DNA of 52,749 bases from NCBI GenBank assembly GCA_028818795.1, contig JAPPND010000110.1, positions 1 to 52,749 of the forward strand, given 5' to 3'. A program made the translations under genes and the position numbers. The notes below the pieces were generated by a model that saw only the letters and a program-made list of their open reading frames with translations, ran no database searches and was not told the origin of the DNA. Positions 8,462 to 16,810 of this stretch are shown here, piece after piece. Source of the DNA: Gammaproteobacteria bacterium (GTDB lineage: Bacteria > Pseudomonadota > Gammaproteobacteria > Pseudomonadales > Azotimanducaceae). Numbering within the stretch: the first letter of the stretch is position 1; each line of letters starts with the position of its first letter.

Positions 8462-9172
8462 TCAGTTGCCCGACGGAAGAAGCAAGACCGTCACCTGCGG
8501 CGGCAGACCGATCTCGATCCGGCCCCGTATGAGTCTCTCGCCGGGCGACCGGCTGAGCTGTTGATAGATCCAACGGCCATCCGCATCGCTCGGTACGCGG
8601 ATGGACACCCGCGCGTTGTCCGATCGCGCGTGCTGACCGAATTCCATGAGCTCCGAGGCGATGGCGGAAGTGCGTTGGCGCAACGCGGTCCGGTCGAGTC
8701 GAAGGACCAAGCGCTCGGCATTCGCCAACGCCTCCAGTTGCTCGCGTATCGATGCGATCCCCGTGTGGCTGCGGTCCACGTACTCCGCCCGGGCGAGCAT
8801 CGACCGTGCCTGGGACCACTGTTCCCTCTCCATGGCGAGTTGGGCCAGTTGCAGGTAGCGCTCCACGATGCGCTCGAAACCCCGCCTCGTTGCCGGATGG
8901 TTCGGTGCCATCGCCGACGCCTGCTGGTAGTAGAGATAGGCGCTGTCGTCTTCCGGCGTCAGCAGGCGGTCGTCGGCCAGGGCGCGCTCGGCGGTGTCGA
9001 TCAGGTCGAGGAACTCCTCGGTCTCGCCGGGATCCGGCACAGCGATATCGGGTGGCGGGGCAGGTTCGACGGGCGGTTCCGTTTGGTTGGGCGCGGGTGC
9101 CGTGCAAGCGCCTAGCAGGAGCGCCACGAGCGTGGCGGTCAGCGCGGGTCGATGTTGATGGTAGGTGGTCAT
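8462..9172 (-). CDS. TPR-like lipoprotein of unknown function
   Basis: The 236-aa protein begins MTTYHQHRPALTATLVALLLGAC, a clear lipoprotein signal with Cys23 in the lipobox LGAC. A Pro-rich linker follows, then helical repeat-like segments (SAYLYYQQASAMAPNHPATRRGFERIVERYLQ..., EQWSQARSMLARAEYVD) resembling tetratricopeptide repeats. The C-terminal quarter looks beta-rich (ARVSIRVPSDADGRWIYQQL...). I chose the ATG at 9172 because it starts the signal peptide; the open frame continues upstream to 9328 without one. It leads the operon with the PCu(A)C and DUF2333 genes and is divergent from the DsbD-domain gene. Role unknown. Confidence 0.7.
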   Translation of the reverse strand: MTTYHQHRPALTATLVALLLGACTAPAPNQTEPPVEPAPPPDIAVPDPGETEEFLDLIDTAERALADDRLLTPEDDSAYLYYQQASAMAPNHPATRRGFERIVERYLQLAQLAMEREQWSQARSMLARAEYVDRSHTGIASIREQLEALANAERLVLRLDRTALRQRTSAIASELMEFGQHARSDNARVSIRVPSDADGRWIYQQLSRSPGERLIRGRIEIGLPPQVTVLLLPSGN

Positions 9173-9271
9173 CCTCGAGGGACTGGGGTTCGGTGTCCGG
9201 CAAACCGCTGACACGGCGAGCACGTCAGGTAGATCGTGCGACAATCCAGGTTGGTCGCGCAAGGATCTAAC

Positions 9272-9862
9272 GTGGCTAGCCGATTTGTGCTGTTTTGCGC
9301 TGCGGGCGCGGTTGCCGCGTCGACGCATGCCGCCGACAACAACGGAATCGACTTCGGTACCATCAACGATCCGTTGGCCGAGACGGCCGTTTTCCTTCCC
9401 GTCGATCGGGCCTTCGGATTTTCGTGGCGCCTACGCACCGGCGAGGGGGGAACGGAGAAGATCGTGGCCCGCTGGGACATGCCCGTGGGCTACTACCTCT
9501 ATCGGCATGGTTTCCGCGCGGATGCCGAGGAGGGGGTGTCCCTGGGCGAACTGGAGATACCCACCGGTGAGATGCGCATCGACGAGTATTTCGGCGAGTC
9601 CGAGGTCTACCTCGAAAGCGTCGAGATCGTCGTGCCGGTGCTCCGACGCACCGTGCAAAGCGCTACGGTCCGGTTCGCCTACCAGGGTTGTGCGGAACAA
9701 GGGCTTTGCTACCCGCCGACCGAGCGGGACGAGGTGCTGGATTTCGGCCGACCACCACCGACGGCCGCATGGCAACGGGGGATCTTCGTGGGTGCGGCGG
9801 CGTTGCTACTGGCGGTCTTGTTGACCGTCCGATCAATGCGATCGCGTCGCGCCGTGCGATAA
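9272..9862 (+). CDS. Stand-alone DsbD N-terminal (alpha) domain with C-terminal membrane anchor
   Basis: The 196-aa product has a signal peptide ([20 protein letters not shown]) and the DsbD N-terminal fold: [23 protein letters not shown], and the [13 protein letters not shown] motif whose Cys140 and Cys146 correspond to the redox pair of DsbD-alpha. After this comes one hydrophobic helix (about 170-187) and a basic tail. Full DsbD (about 570 aa) continues with eight membrane helices and a thioredoxin domain; both are absent. The GTG at 9272 has AGGA six bases upstream and is preferred over the more upstream frame opening at 9236. In Pseudomonas-like genomes full dsbD precedes aroQ, as this fragment does. 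It may accept electrons from a separate membrane reductase (inference). Confidence 0.8.
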   Translation: MASRFVLFCAAGAVAASTHAADNNGIDFGTINDPLAETAVFLPVDRAFGFSWRLRTGEGGTEKIVARWDMPVGYYLYRHGFRADAEEGVSLGELEIPTGEMRIDEYFGESEVYLESVEIVVPVLRRTVQSATVRFAYQGCAEQGLCYPPTERDEVLDFGRPPPTAAWQRGIFVGAAALLLAVLLTVRSMRSRRAVR

Positions 9863-9896
9863 TCACTGCGTTCAACCCCTCTCGCGAAGGTTGGTC

Positions 9897-10355
9897 GTGG
9901 CGAAGATCCTGGTCCTGCACGGGCCGAACTTGAACCTCCTGGGAACGCGCGAGCCCGACATCTACGGGGCACAGTCGCTGGCGGACATCGACCGGGGGCT
10001 GGCGGACCAGGCGCATTCCGCCGGGCACGACCTCGAGTCCGTGCAGAGCAACGCCGAGCACGAACTCGTCGATGCCGTGCAACGTGCCGGTGCCGAGGGC
10101 GTGCGCTTCATCGTCATCAATCCCGCCGCCTTCACCCACACCAGCGTGGCGTTGCGCGACGCCTTGCTCGCCGTCGAGATTCCCTTCATCGAGGTGCACC
10201 TGTCGAACGTCCACGCGCGCGAGCGGTTCCGGCACCACTCCTACTTCTCGGACATCGCGCAAGGGGTCGTGGCCGGCCTCGGCGCGAGGGGATACGAATT
10301 CGCGCTGGCGTCAGCGGTTGCATGGCTCAGCGAGAACGACGCACACGGAGGGTGA
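9897..10355 (+). CDS. aroQ: Type II 3-dehydroquinate dehydratase
   Basis: AroQ converts 3-dehydroquinate to 3-dehydroshikimate in the shikimate pathway. The 152-aa protein matches the family throughout: [19 protein letters not shown] with the catalytic Tyr in the flexible loop, [18 protein letters not shown] with the active-site His, and [20 protein letters not shown] prefer the GTG at 9897 (AAGG six bases upstream) to the TTG at 9891. It is first in the run aroQ-accB-prmA and stops four bases before accB. Confidence 0.97.
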   Translation: MAKILVLHGPNLNLLGTREPDIYGAQSLADIDRGLADQAHSAGHDLESVQSNAEHELVDAVQRAGAEGVRFIVINPAAFTHTSVALRDALLAVEIPFIEVHLSNVHARERFRHHSYFSDIAQGVVAGLGARGYEFALASAVAWLSENDAHGG

Positions 10356-10359
10356 CGGT

Positions 10360-10776
10360 ATGGACATGCGTAAGATCAGGAAGCTAATCGAGCTGGTGCA
10401 GGAGACCGGCATCGCCGAACTCGAAGTGCGGGACGGCGACGAGAAGATCCGGGTTGCGCAATTCGCCTACGCGTCCGGCAAGGCGCCGGCGCAGGCCGTA
10501 GTGCAGGAGGAAGCGCAGGTGCCGGCGGCGAAGAACGTGCCGGGGGCCGTCATGCCGGCACCGATGGCGGGGACGTTCTACCGGGCACCGGCCCCGGGTG
10601 AAGCGCCGTTCGTCGATGTGGGGGACACCGTGGCCGTTGGCGACGTGCTGTGCATCGTCGAGAGCATGAAGATGATGAACAAGGTCGAGAGCGAATTCGC
10701 CGGACAGATCGCCGAGGTCCTGGTCGAGAACGGCAAACCGATCGAATCGGGCGCGGGGTTGTTCCGGATTCTCTAG
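10360..10776 (+). CDS. accB: Biotin carboxyl carrier protein of acetyl-CoA carboxylase
   Basis: AccB carries the carboxybiotin for malonyl-CoA synthesis. The 138-aa protein has the N-terminal helix (MDMRKIRKLIELVQETGIAELEV), a Pro/Ala-rich linker around residues 40-65 and the biotinyl domain (PAPMAGTFYRAPAPGEAPFV to the C-terminus) with the biotinylation site ESMKMMN, Lys104. It is slightly shorter than E. coli BCCP (156 aa). accC, which follows accB in almost all Gammaproteobacteria, is absent: the TAG stop is directly followed by the ATG of prmA. Confidence 0.97.
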   Translation: MDMRKIRKLIELVQETGIAELEVRDGDEKIRVAQFAYASGKAPAQAVVQEEAQVPAAKNVPGAVMPAPMAGTFYRAPAPGEAPFVDVGDTVAVGDVLCIVESMKMMNKVESEFAGQIAEVLVENGKPIESGAGLFRIL

Positions 10777-11637
10777 ATGCCCTGGATGCGCGTCAGCGCC
10801 AGCGCGACCGCGGAACTAGCCGACGACATCGCCGCACGATTGACGACTGCGGGTGCCATCGCGGTCACCTTGGTGCCGGGGCGCGACTCCGCCGACGACG
10901 TGCTGGAGCCTGCGCCGGATGCGACACCCATGTGGGACACGGTCCAGGTGGAGGGTCTTTTCGGCGTCGAAGCGGATCTTTCGCCGCTTGCCGGAATCGA
11001 CATCGATGTCGATTTCCTGGCGGATCGGGACTGGTCCGAGACGTGGCGCGACGGCATCGGGCCGTTGCGGTTCGCCAAGCTGCTCGTCGTGCCGAGGACA
11101 TCCACGTTCCAATCGCGTCCGGATGACGTCGTGGTACGGCTGGATCCCGGTCTCGCCTTCGGAACCGGCACGCATGCGACCACCGCCCTCTGTCTCGAGC
11201 AATTGGCGCGAACGCCGCTGGACGGCAAGCGCGTTCTCGACGTTGGGTCGGGATCCGGGATCCTGGCCATTGCCGCTGCCCGCCTTGGGGCTACGGCGGT
11301 TGCCGTCGACCATGACCCCCAGGCACGGCGCGCGACCCTTGAGAACAGCCGCGCCAACGGCGTCGAGATCGCCTTCGAGAGCCGCCTCGACGCGGTGGAT
11401 TCTGCCTTCGACGTGGTGATTGCGAACCTAGTCGCCGGCACGATCCGTGGACTGGTAGACGCCTTTTCCGACCGACTCGTACCGGGCGGCGAACTGGTGC
11501 TTTCCGGCATACTAGCGGAGCAAGTGGAGTGGGTTGTGGACGCGTTCTCCAAGCAGGAGTTTCGATTCGAAGTGCCGAGGCGCCGGGACGGCTGGGCGAT
11601 GTTGCGAGGATTTCGATGTCCGAATCCCAGCCGCTGA
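10777..11637 (+). CDS. prmA: Ribosomal protein L11 methyltransferase
   Basis: PrmA trimethylates ribosomal protein L11 using S-adenosylmethionine. The 286-aa protein has the family order: an N-terminal substrate-recognition domain (to about residue 100), LDPGLAFGTGTHATT at 122-136, the SAM-binding motif VLDVGSGSGILAIAAARLGA at 153-172, and VIANLVAGTIRGL with the post-motif NL. It begins on the base after the accB stop and overlaps the next gene by 22 bases. Confidence 0.95.
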   Translation: MPWMRVSASATAELADDIAARLTTAGAIAVTLVPGRDSADDVLEPAPDATPMWDTVQVEGLFGVEADLSPLAGIDIDVDFLADRDWSETWRDGIGPLRFAKLLVVPRTSTFQSRPDDVVVRLDPGLAFGTGTHATTALCLEQLARTPLDGKRVLDVGSGSGILAIAAARLGATAVAVDHDPQARRATLENSRANGVEIAFESRLDAVDSAFDVVIANLVAGTIRGLVDAFSDRLVPGGELVLSGILAEQVEWVVDAFSKQEFRFEVPRRRDGWAMLRGFRCPNPSR

Positions 11638-12374
11638 TCGCCGAGTGTCCTAGTTGCCAGACCCGGTTCCGCGTTACGGAGGAGCAACTCGCCGTCGCTG
11701 AGGGTCGAGTACGATGCGGCGCCTGTCTTGCAGTCTTCGATGGCCGCGAAGCCGAGGTCAGAGACGATGAGACGGCGATCGTCGGCGACCCAGTGGATGT
11801 GCTACTGGAAATCGAGCGGACGGAGGAACCGGCATCTGGACCCGGTTCGGCGCAAGAGGGCGAGTTCCCGCCGCAGCCCGACTACGAGGGAGCAGCCGAT
11901 TCCATACCCGGCAAACCGCTGCACCTGATGCGGTTCGCGACCGCCATCGCCGCGGCGCTGGCGCTGCTTGCCGCAGGCGTCCTGGTGCTCCAATACGAGG
12001 TCTACGTCCAGGATCCGGTGCTTCGCGAGGCCTACGAGATCGTCGGCGTCGAAGTGCCGAGATTCAAGGCGCTCGACAGGATCGACGTCGCCAATCCATC
12101 CGTCGACGAGCGATTGGGTGCCCCGGAGGGATTGGTCGTTCGGCTGGATCTGACCAACACCGCGCCGCGCTACCAGCGCTTTCCGAGCCTGGAGGTGCGG
12201 TTCCAGCGTAAGGACGGGACCTTGCTCGCCGACGAACAACGCGTTGAGCCGGGGGCGTACCTGCCGAACCCGAGCCAGTCCCGTCGCATGTCGCCGAACC
12301 AGACCACCCCCGTAGAACTGCGTCTCCAAGACCCCGGGCCGGACGCGTTCAGCTACTCGATTTCGCTGCTGTGA
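11616..12374 (+). CDS. Zinc-ribbon and DUF3426 membrane protein
   Basis: The 252-aa product has an N-terminal MJ0042-type zinc ribbon (CPSC at 11-14, CGAC at 34-37), an acidic linker, one transmembrane helix near residues 106-126 and a C-terminal DUF3426 domain ([26 protein letters not shown]..., [31 protein letters not shown]). The start at 11616 has GAGGA at six-base spacing; the open frame upstream lies inside prmA. This gene follows prmA in many Gammaproteobacteria. Its function is unknown. Its stop overlaps the purH start (GTGA). Normally dusB and fis would come next; neither is present. Confidence 0.9.
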   Translation: MSESQPLIAECPSCQTRFRVTEEQLAVAEGRVRCGACLAVFDGREAEVRDDETAIVGDPVDVLLEIERTEEPASGPGSAQEGEFPPQPDYEGAADSIPGKPLHLMRFATAIAAALALLAAGVLVLQYEVYVQDPVLREAYEIVGVEVPRFKALDRIDVANPSVDERLGAPEGLVVRLDLTNTAPRYQRFPSLEVRFQRKDGTLLADEQRVEPGAYLPNPSQSRRMSPNQTTPVELRLQDPGPDAFSYSISLL

Positions 12375-12973
12375 GGTCCTCCCCCGACACGTTGGTTGCC
12401 GTCAAGCGGGCGTTGCTGAGCGTCTCCGACAAGACCGGGGTCGTGGCGTTCGGCCAGGCTCTCGAAGGCATGGGCGTCGAACTGGTATCGACCGGCGGTA
12501 CTTTCGCCGCGCTGTCCGATGCGGGCGTCCCGGTGACCGAGGTGGCTTCCGTAACCGGGTCTCCGGAGATGATGGACGGACGCGTCAAGACGCTGCATCC
12601 GATGATCCATGGCGGCATCCTTGCACGACGGGATATGGATGCCGACACGCTTACCCGACACGGCATCGTCGGCATCGACCTGGTGGCGGTGAACCTCTAT
12701 CCCTTCGAAGCGACGGTGGCCCGGCCGGACTGCACCCTGGAACTTGCGGTGGAGAACATCGACGTCGGCGGGCCGGCCCTGCTGCGTGCCGCGTCCAAGA
12801 ACCACCGCGACGTCCTGCCCGTCGTCGATCCCGCGGATTACCCGGACGTCGTGGGCCGACTCAAGGAGGGAGGCACTGCCTTGGACTATCGCCTGCGCAT
12901 GGCCGCCAAGGCGTTTCGACACACGGCGGCCTACGATGCCGCGATCGTCGCGTACCTGGAGAAGAGCCTATGA
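12371..12973 (+). CDS. purH: Stand-alone IMP cyclohydrolase domain of PurH (AICAR transformylase domain absent)
   Basis: The 200-aa protein matches only the N-terminal methylglyoxal-synthase-like domain of bifunctional Pur[86 protein letters not shown], and [18 protein letters not shown]. This part converts FAICAR to IMP. Normal PurH (about 525 aa) continues with a transformylase domain; here a TGA follows exactly at the domain boundary and overlaps the purD start (ATGA). The GTG start overlaps the previous stop. The clean boundaries argue against a simple frameshift. The transformylase step must be provided elsewhere, or the pathway is incomplete. Confidence 0.9.
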   Translation: MRSSPDTLVAVKRALLSVSDKTGVVAFGQALEGMGVELVSTGGTFAALSDAGVPVTEVASVTGSPEMMDGRVKTLHPMIHGGILARRDMDADTLTRHGIVGIDLVAVNLYPFEATVARPDCTLELAVENIDVGGPALLRAASKNHRDVLPVVDPADYPDVVGRLKEGGTALDYRLRMAAKAFRHTAAYDAAIVAYLEKSL

Positions 12974-14256
12974 AGATCCTGGTCGTCGGTTCGGGCGGCA
13001 GGGAACACGCGCTCGCCTGGACGCTGGCACGCTCGCCGTCGGTGGATGCGGTGTTCGCCGCGCCGGGCAACCCGGGAACCGCCGCCGAGGACAATGTCAC
13101 GAACGTGGATGTCGACGGTGCCGACTTCGCTGCCCTGACCGACCTCGTCCGCGGCTGCGGCATCGATCTGACCATCGTCGGTCCGGAAGTGCCGCTCGTG
13201 GACGGAATTCGCGACCATTTCGACGCCTGCGGCCTGAGGTGCTTCGGACCGTCGAAGGCCGCTGCCCGTCTCGAGGGGTCGAAATCCTTCGCCAAACAGT
13301 TCATGGAACGCCACGGCATTCCCACCGCCGCCAGCAGGATATTCACCGGGTTCGCCGCCGCCGAGAACTACATCCGCAGCAGGGGCGCGCCCATCGTCGT
13401 CAAGGCGGATGGTCTGGCTGCGGGAAAGGGCGTCGTCGTTGCCCGGAGGGTCGACGAGGCCGTCGACGCGGTGCGCGGCATGCTGTCGGGGACAAGTTTC
13501 GGCGATGCGGGCCGGCAGGTCGTGGTCGAGGATTTCCTGGAGGGGGAAGAGGCGAGTTTCACCTGCATCCTCGACGGCGAGCGTGCGCTACCGTTGGCAT
13601 CGTCCCAGGATCACAAACGCCGCGACGAGGGGGATCGAGGTCCCAACACCGGCGGCATGGGTGCCTATTCGCCGGCGCCGGTGGTGACCGCCGACGTACA
13701 CGATCGCATCATGGCCGAGATCATCGAGCCGCTGGTGCGAGGCGCAGCGGCGGACGGCATGCCCTACCAGGGATTTCTCTATGCGGGTTTGATGATCGGG
13801 CCCGACGGTGCGCCCAAGGTTGTCGAGTTCAACTGCCGGTTCGGGGACCCGGAAGCCCAGCCCGTGTTGTCGCGTCTGCGTTCGGACCTGGCAATGCTCT
13901 GCCTGCGCGCGGTCGATGGCACGGGCCTTGCCGATGTCGCCCTGGAGTGGGAGCCGCGCACAGCGCTCGGCGTCGTACTCACGGCGGGGGGCTATCCGCT
14001 GGCCTACGACACGGGAGACGCCATCGCCGGACTCGGCGACGACCTCCCGGACAGCAAGGTTTTCCATGCCGGTACCGCGTTCGGCGAAACGGGCATCGTC
14101 ACCGCGGGTGGTCGCGTGTTGTGCGTCGTGGGCCTCGGCGACGACATCGCATCGGCACAGTGCCTGGCCTACCAACGGGCCTCGAGCATCCACTGGCGGC
14201 GGATTTCCTACCGCCGGGATATCGGATTTCGCGCGCTTGCACGGGCGTCTGGCTGA
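12970..14256 (+). CDS. purD: Phosphoribosylamine-glycine ligase
   Basis: PurD makes glycinamide ribonucleotide from phosphoribosylamine, glycine and ATP. The 428-aa protein is full length: [22 protein letters not shown] at the N-terminus, [17 protein letters not shown], the ATP-grasp region ([38 protein letters not shown]), [24 protein letters not shown], and the metal-binding [17 protein letters not shown]. It is coupled to purH by ATGA overlap and is last in the aroQ-to-purD run. Confidence 0.97.
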   Translation: MKILVVGSGGREHALAWTLARSPSVDAVFAAPGNPGTAAEDNVTNVDVDGADFAALTDLVRGCGIDLTIVGPEVPLVDGIRDHFDACGLRCFGPSKAAARLEGSKSFAKQFMERHGIPTAASRIFTGFAAAENYIRSRGAPIVVKADGLAAGKGVVVARRVDEAVDAVRGMLSGTSFGDAGRQVVVEDFLEGEEASFTCILDGERALPLASSQDHKRRDEGDRGPNTGGMGAYSPAPVVTADVHDRIMAEIIEPLVRGAAADGMPYQGFLYAGLMIGPDGAPKVVEFNCRFGDPEAQPVLSRLRSDLAMLCLRAVDGTGLADVALEWEPRTALGVVLTAGGYPLAYDTGDAIAGLGDDLPDSKVFHAGTAFGETGIVTAGGRVLCVVGLGDDIASAQCLAYQRASSIHWRRISYRRDIGFRALARASG

Positions 14257-14316
14257 CAGACGTATTCGCCGAGCCACGGCACTCTTCGGGCACTCAAAGC
14301 CCAAGGAGTAGACGCC

Positions 14317-15180
14317 GTGCTCGAACTGCTTAGAACATTCAAACCCTTCCAGAACCTCGGTCCCGCCGCACTTGCCGCCATCGAGCCCCACGCCGACAGC
14401 CTGCGACTCCCCGAGCGGCGCTGGCTGCGGCGCCGGGGTCAGCCGCTGACGCGAAACCTGTTCCTGGTCCACGGCACCGTTTCGGTGCGAGGCGCGAGCG
14501 GCGAGCAGCGTGTCTCGGCTCGACAGACCGGTGGGGAATCCCTCAACGAACTCGTGGGTGACGACGTGGAGATTCTCACCGTGACGACGGTGGAGGTGAT
14601 CGCCGTCGACCTCGCGCGCGTCCGGCCAATCCTCGAAGGACAGCGGGTGGCCGCCACTCCCGAGGTCTCCGTAGTCGACGAGTGGATACACACACTCCTG
14701 GAAGGACCGGTGATGCGGTGGTTTCCACCCCGCACCTGGGCTCGTTTGCTGCGCGCCGGCGAGGCCCGACGGGTGCGTCAGGGCGACCTCGTCGTTGGGA
14801 AAGGGGACACGCCGGAGCACATCATGGTCGTGGGCAGCGGCACCGCGGCGAGCGGCGACACACGCTTTGGCCCCGGCGATTTCTTCGCGGAGGAGTCCGC
14901 ACTGACGAAACTCCCGGCTGCAAACGACGTCGTCATGGAGACCGATGGGGTCGTCGTCGCCTTCGCGGCACGGGACGTGCTCGAGTTGATCGGCGAATAC
15001 GATGCGCCGGACGTCGACCCGCCCCAGCGCCTCGAACTCGATAGGGTATCGACTGCCCGGGAAGAGGAGGCGCTTGCCAGCTTGGCAACCGGTTCGCCAG
15101 TCGCCGTTCGCGGCGGCGATGCGGGACGCCGGCTCGTGGTGGCGGCGAGGCTGATGCGGGAGGGATTCACCGTCGTGTAG
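14317..15180 (+). CDS. Cyclic-nucleotide-binding-like protein with C-terminal rhodanese-like remnant
   Basis: The 287-aa protein appears to hold two CRP-type cyclic-nucleotide-binding-like domains (about residues 1-115, starting LLRTFKPFQNLGPAALAAIEPHADSLRLPERRWLRRRG; and about 135-225, MRWFPPRTWARLLRAGEARRVRQGDLVVGKGDTPEHIMVVGSGTA...FGPGDFFAEESAL). There is no helix-turn-helix, so it is unlikely to bind DNA. The last 40 residues (EEEALASLATGSPVAVRGGDAGRRLVVAARLMREGFTVV) resemble a shortened rhodanese domain without a catalytic Cys. The GTG at 14317 has AAGGAG eight bases upstream. It precedes coq7 by about 70 bases. Ligand and role unknown. Confidence 0.65.
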   Translation: MLELLRTFKPFQNLGPAALAAIEPHADSLRLPERRWLRRRGQPLTRNLFLVHGTVSVRGASGEQRVSARQTGGESLNELVGDDVEILTVTTVEVIAVDLARVRPILEGQRVAATPEVSVVDEWIHTLLEGPVMRWFPPRTWARLLRAGEARRVRQGDLVVGKGDTPEHIMVVGSGTAASGDTRFGPGDFFAEESALTKLPAANDVVMETDGVVVAFAARDVLELIGEYDAPDVDPPQRLELDRVSTAREEEALASLATGSPVAVRGGDAGRRLVVAARLMREGFTVV

Positions 15181-15249
15181 GGCGGGTGGGTAACCGATGC
15201 AAGCCGGTGTAAGCTCGGACGTGAGATTCTGGATTCCCTAAGAGACGAG

Positions 15250-15873
15250 ATGACACACCTAGACACCTTCCTGACGGCGGTGGACCGGGGCCTGCGAAGT
15301 GTCACGGGGGTTGTCAAGGCCGACCGCCCAAGTCCGGCAGTGGAGCACGAGTCGGAATTGACAGACGCCGAACGGCGCCACGCTGCAGGGCTGATGCGGG
15401 TCAACCACTGCGGGGAGATCTGCGCCCAGGCGCTCTACGAGGGCCAGGCGCTGACCGCGCGTCGCGCGGAGACACGCGAGTCCCTCGCCGCGGCCGCCCG
15501 TGAGGAGGAGGATCACCTGGCTTGGTGTCGGGAGCGCCTCACCGAACTCGACGGCCGGCCCAGCGTTCTGGATCCCGCATTCTACGTCGCCTCCTTTGCC
15601 CTCGGGGCCGTCACGGGGTTGCTCGGCGACAGGGTCAGCCTCGGCTTCATCGAAGCCACCGAGGATCAGGTCAAGCACCATCTCGACCGGCACATCGAGA
15701 AACTGCCGGCGGGCGACGAGCGCAGCCGTGCCATCCTCACCGAGATGCGCACCGACGAGGTGCGGCACGGCGAGGACGCGGTTCGATCCGGTGGCATCGA
15801 GTTCCCCCAGGCGGTGAAGGGCGTCATGGGCCTGGTCTCGAAGGTGATGACGGAGACGACCTACCGAATCTGA
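15250..15873 (+). CDS. coq7: 2-polyprenyl-3-methyl-6-methoxy-1,4-benzoquinone monooxygenase (Coq7)
   Basis: Coq7 performs the C6 (last) ring hydroxylation in ubiquinone synthesis. The 207-aa protein has the diiron carboxylate ligands in order: Glu56 (NHCGE), Glu86-x-x-His89 (EEEDHL), Glu138 (IEATEDQ) and Glu170-x-x-His173 (TDEVRHGEDA). This is the bacterial long-form Coq7 found in Pseudomonas-like genomes, where it also lies next to osmC and trpGDC. Convergent with the VOC gene, 14 bases apart. Confidence 0.96.
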   Translation: MTHLDTFLTAVDRGLRSVTGVVKADRPSPAVEHESELTDAERRHAAGLMRVNHCGEICAQALYEGQALTARRAETRESLAAAAREEEDHLAWCRERLTELDGRPSVLDPAFYVASFALGAVTGLLGDRVSLGFIEATEDQVKHHLDRHIEKLPAGDERSRAILTEMRTDEVRHGEDAVRSGGIEFPQAVKGVMGLVSKVMTETTYRI

Positions 15874-15887
15874 AGGGACCGGTGGGC

Positions 15888-16283
15888 CTACGCGCGCGCC
15901 AACGGTGGGTGGTGAATGATCTGCACGGTCGTGCCTTCCGGATCCTTGCAGTAGAAGCTCCGCGCCCCGTCGCGATGGGTACGGGGCGGCGCATCGGCGG
16001 GCACCTCGTTCGCCGTCAGGTACTCGTACCAACTGTCCACGTCGTCCGGTTCGTCGACCAGGAATCCGATATGGTCCAGGCGTTGGCCGTCTTCGACGAT
16101 GTCGCCCGTCGCGCGGTGGATCGCCAGGTTGTCCGTGCCGGAAGTGAGGTAGACGTTGTCGGCGTCCGGACGCCATTCCACGGCCATGCCGAAGAGTCCC
16201 GTGTAGAACGCCAAGGTCTTCTCGAACCGGCGCGCGTGCAGGGCGACGTGGTGCAAACCGGCGAGCGGCGGCGGCTGGGTCAT
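15888..16283 (-). CDS. VOC (glyoxalase/bleomycin resistance/dioxygenase) family protein
   Basis: This 131-aa protein is a single-module vicinal oxygen chelate protein: LHHVALHARRFEKTLAFYTGLFGM at the start, LDHIGFLVDEPDDVDSWYEYL in the middle and FYCKDPEGTTVQIIH at the end. His at the first beta strand and Glu/His near the end could bind metal. Substrate unknown; lactoylglutathione lyase is not specifically indicated. Its start overlaps the osmC-like stop (ATGA), so the two are probably co-translated. Confidence 0.85.
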   Translation of the reverse strand: MTQPPPLAGLHHVALHARRFEKTLAFYTGLFGMAVEWRPDADNVYLTSGTDNLAIHRATGDIVEDGQRLDHIGFLVDEPDDVDSWYEYLTANEVPADAPPRTHRDGARSFYCKDPEGTTVQIIHHPPLARA

Positions 16284-16699
16284 GCTTCGATCAACTCGTA
16301 GTCGTGCGTGACGGCGACCCCGGCGCGTTCCAGCATGATCGAGGCGGAGCAGTATTTCTCAGCGGTCAGGTGGATGGCCCGCTCGACTTTCCTAGCGTTC
16401 AGGCCGAGCCCCGTCACCCGGAAGTGGAAGTGGATGCGGGTAAAGACCTTGGGGTCGTTGTCGGCCCGATCGGCCTCGATCTCCGTTGAGCACTCGACGA
16501 GGTTCTCCCGACCCCTGCGGAGAATGTTCACGACGTCGAACGACGTGCAGCCGCCGACGCCCAGGAGCATGAGTTCCATGGGGCGAATGCCTTGGTTCTG
16601 GCCGCCAAGTTCGGGCGGCCCGTCGATCGCGACATGGTGACCGCTTTCCGACCGGCCCTCGAAGCGCACGTCGCCCACCCAGTCCACCGTTGCCCGCAT
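16280..16699 (-). CDS. OsmC/YhfA family protein
   Basis: The 139-aa protein fits the OsmC superfamily of thiol-dependent peroxidases: GQNQGIRPMELMLLGVGGCTSFDVVNILRR contains the conserved first Cys, and AIHLTAEKYCSASIML the second. The layout is closer to YhfA than to OsmC proper. The ATG at 16699 starts the typical first strand (MRATVDWVGDVRFEGRS); a TTG at 16735 is the alternative. In Pseudomonas the same gene lies between the trpGDC-crp block and coq7, which this order resembles. Confidence 0.88.
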   Translation of the reverse strand: MRATVDWVGDVRFEGRSESGHHVAIDGPPELGGQNQGIRPMELMLLGVGGCTSFDVVNILRRGRENLVECSTEIEADRADNDPKVFTRIHFHFRVTGLGLNARKVERAIHLTAEKYCSASIMLERAGVAVTHDYELIEA

Positions 16700-16810
16700 C
16701 CCCGCAGTGTGTCGGATTTGACGCGCCAGCGGCAAGTCCGACGGAGTGAGGGGCGGCTTGGGCTGGGGCGAAACGGGTCGCCAGAGGCGGCGGGTTTCGT
16801 GGCGTTGACA

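Noticed and set aside
9205-9235. CTGACA...TAGATC promoter-like pair before the DsbD-domain gene
   Set aside because: The -10 matches only half of the consensus; a chance match cannot be excluded.
12744-14333. 529-aa plus-strand ORF across purH and purD
   Set aside because: It is Arg/Gly-rich and covers two confident genes in another frame; high GC produces such long empty frames.
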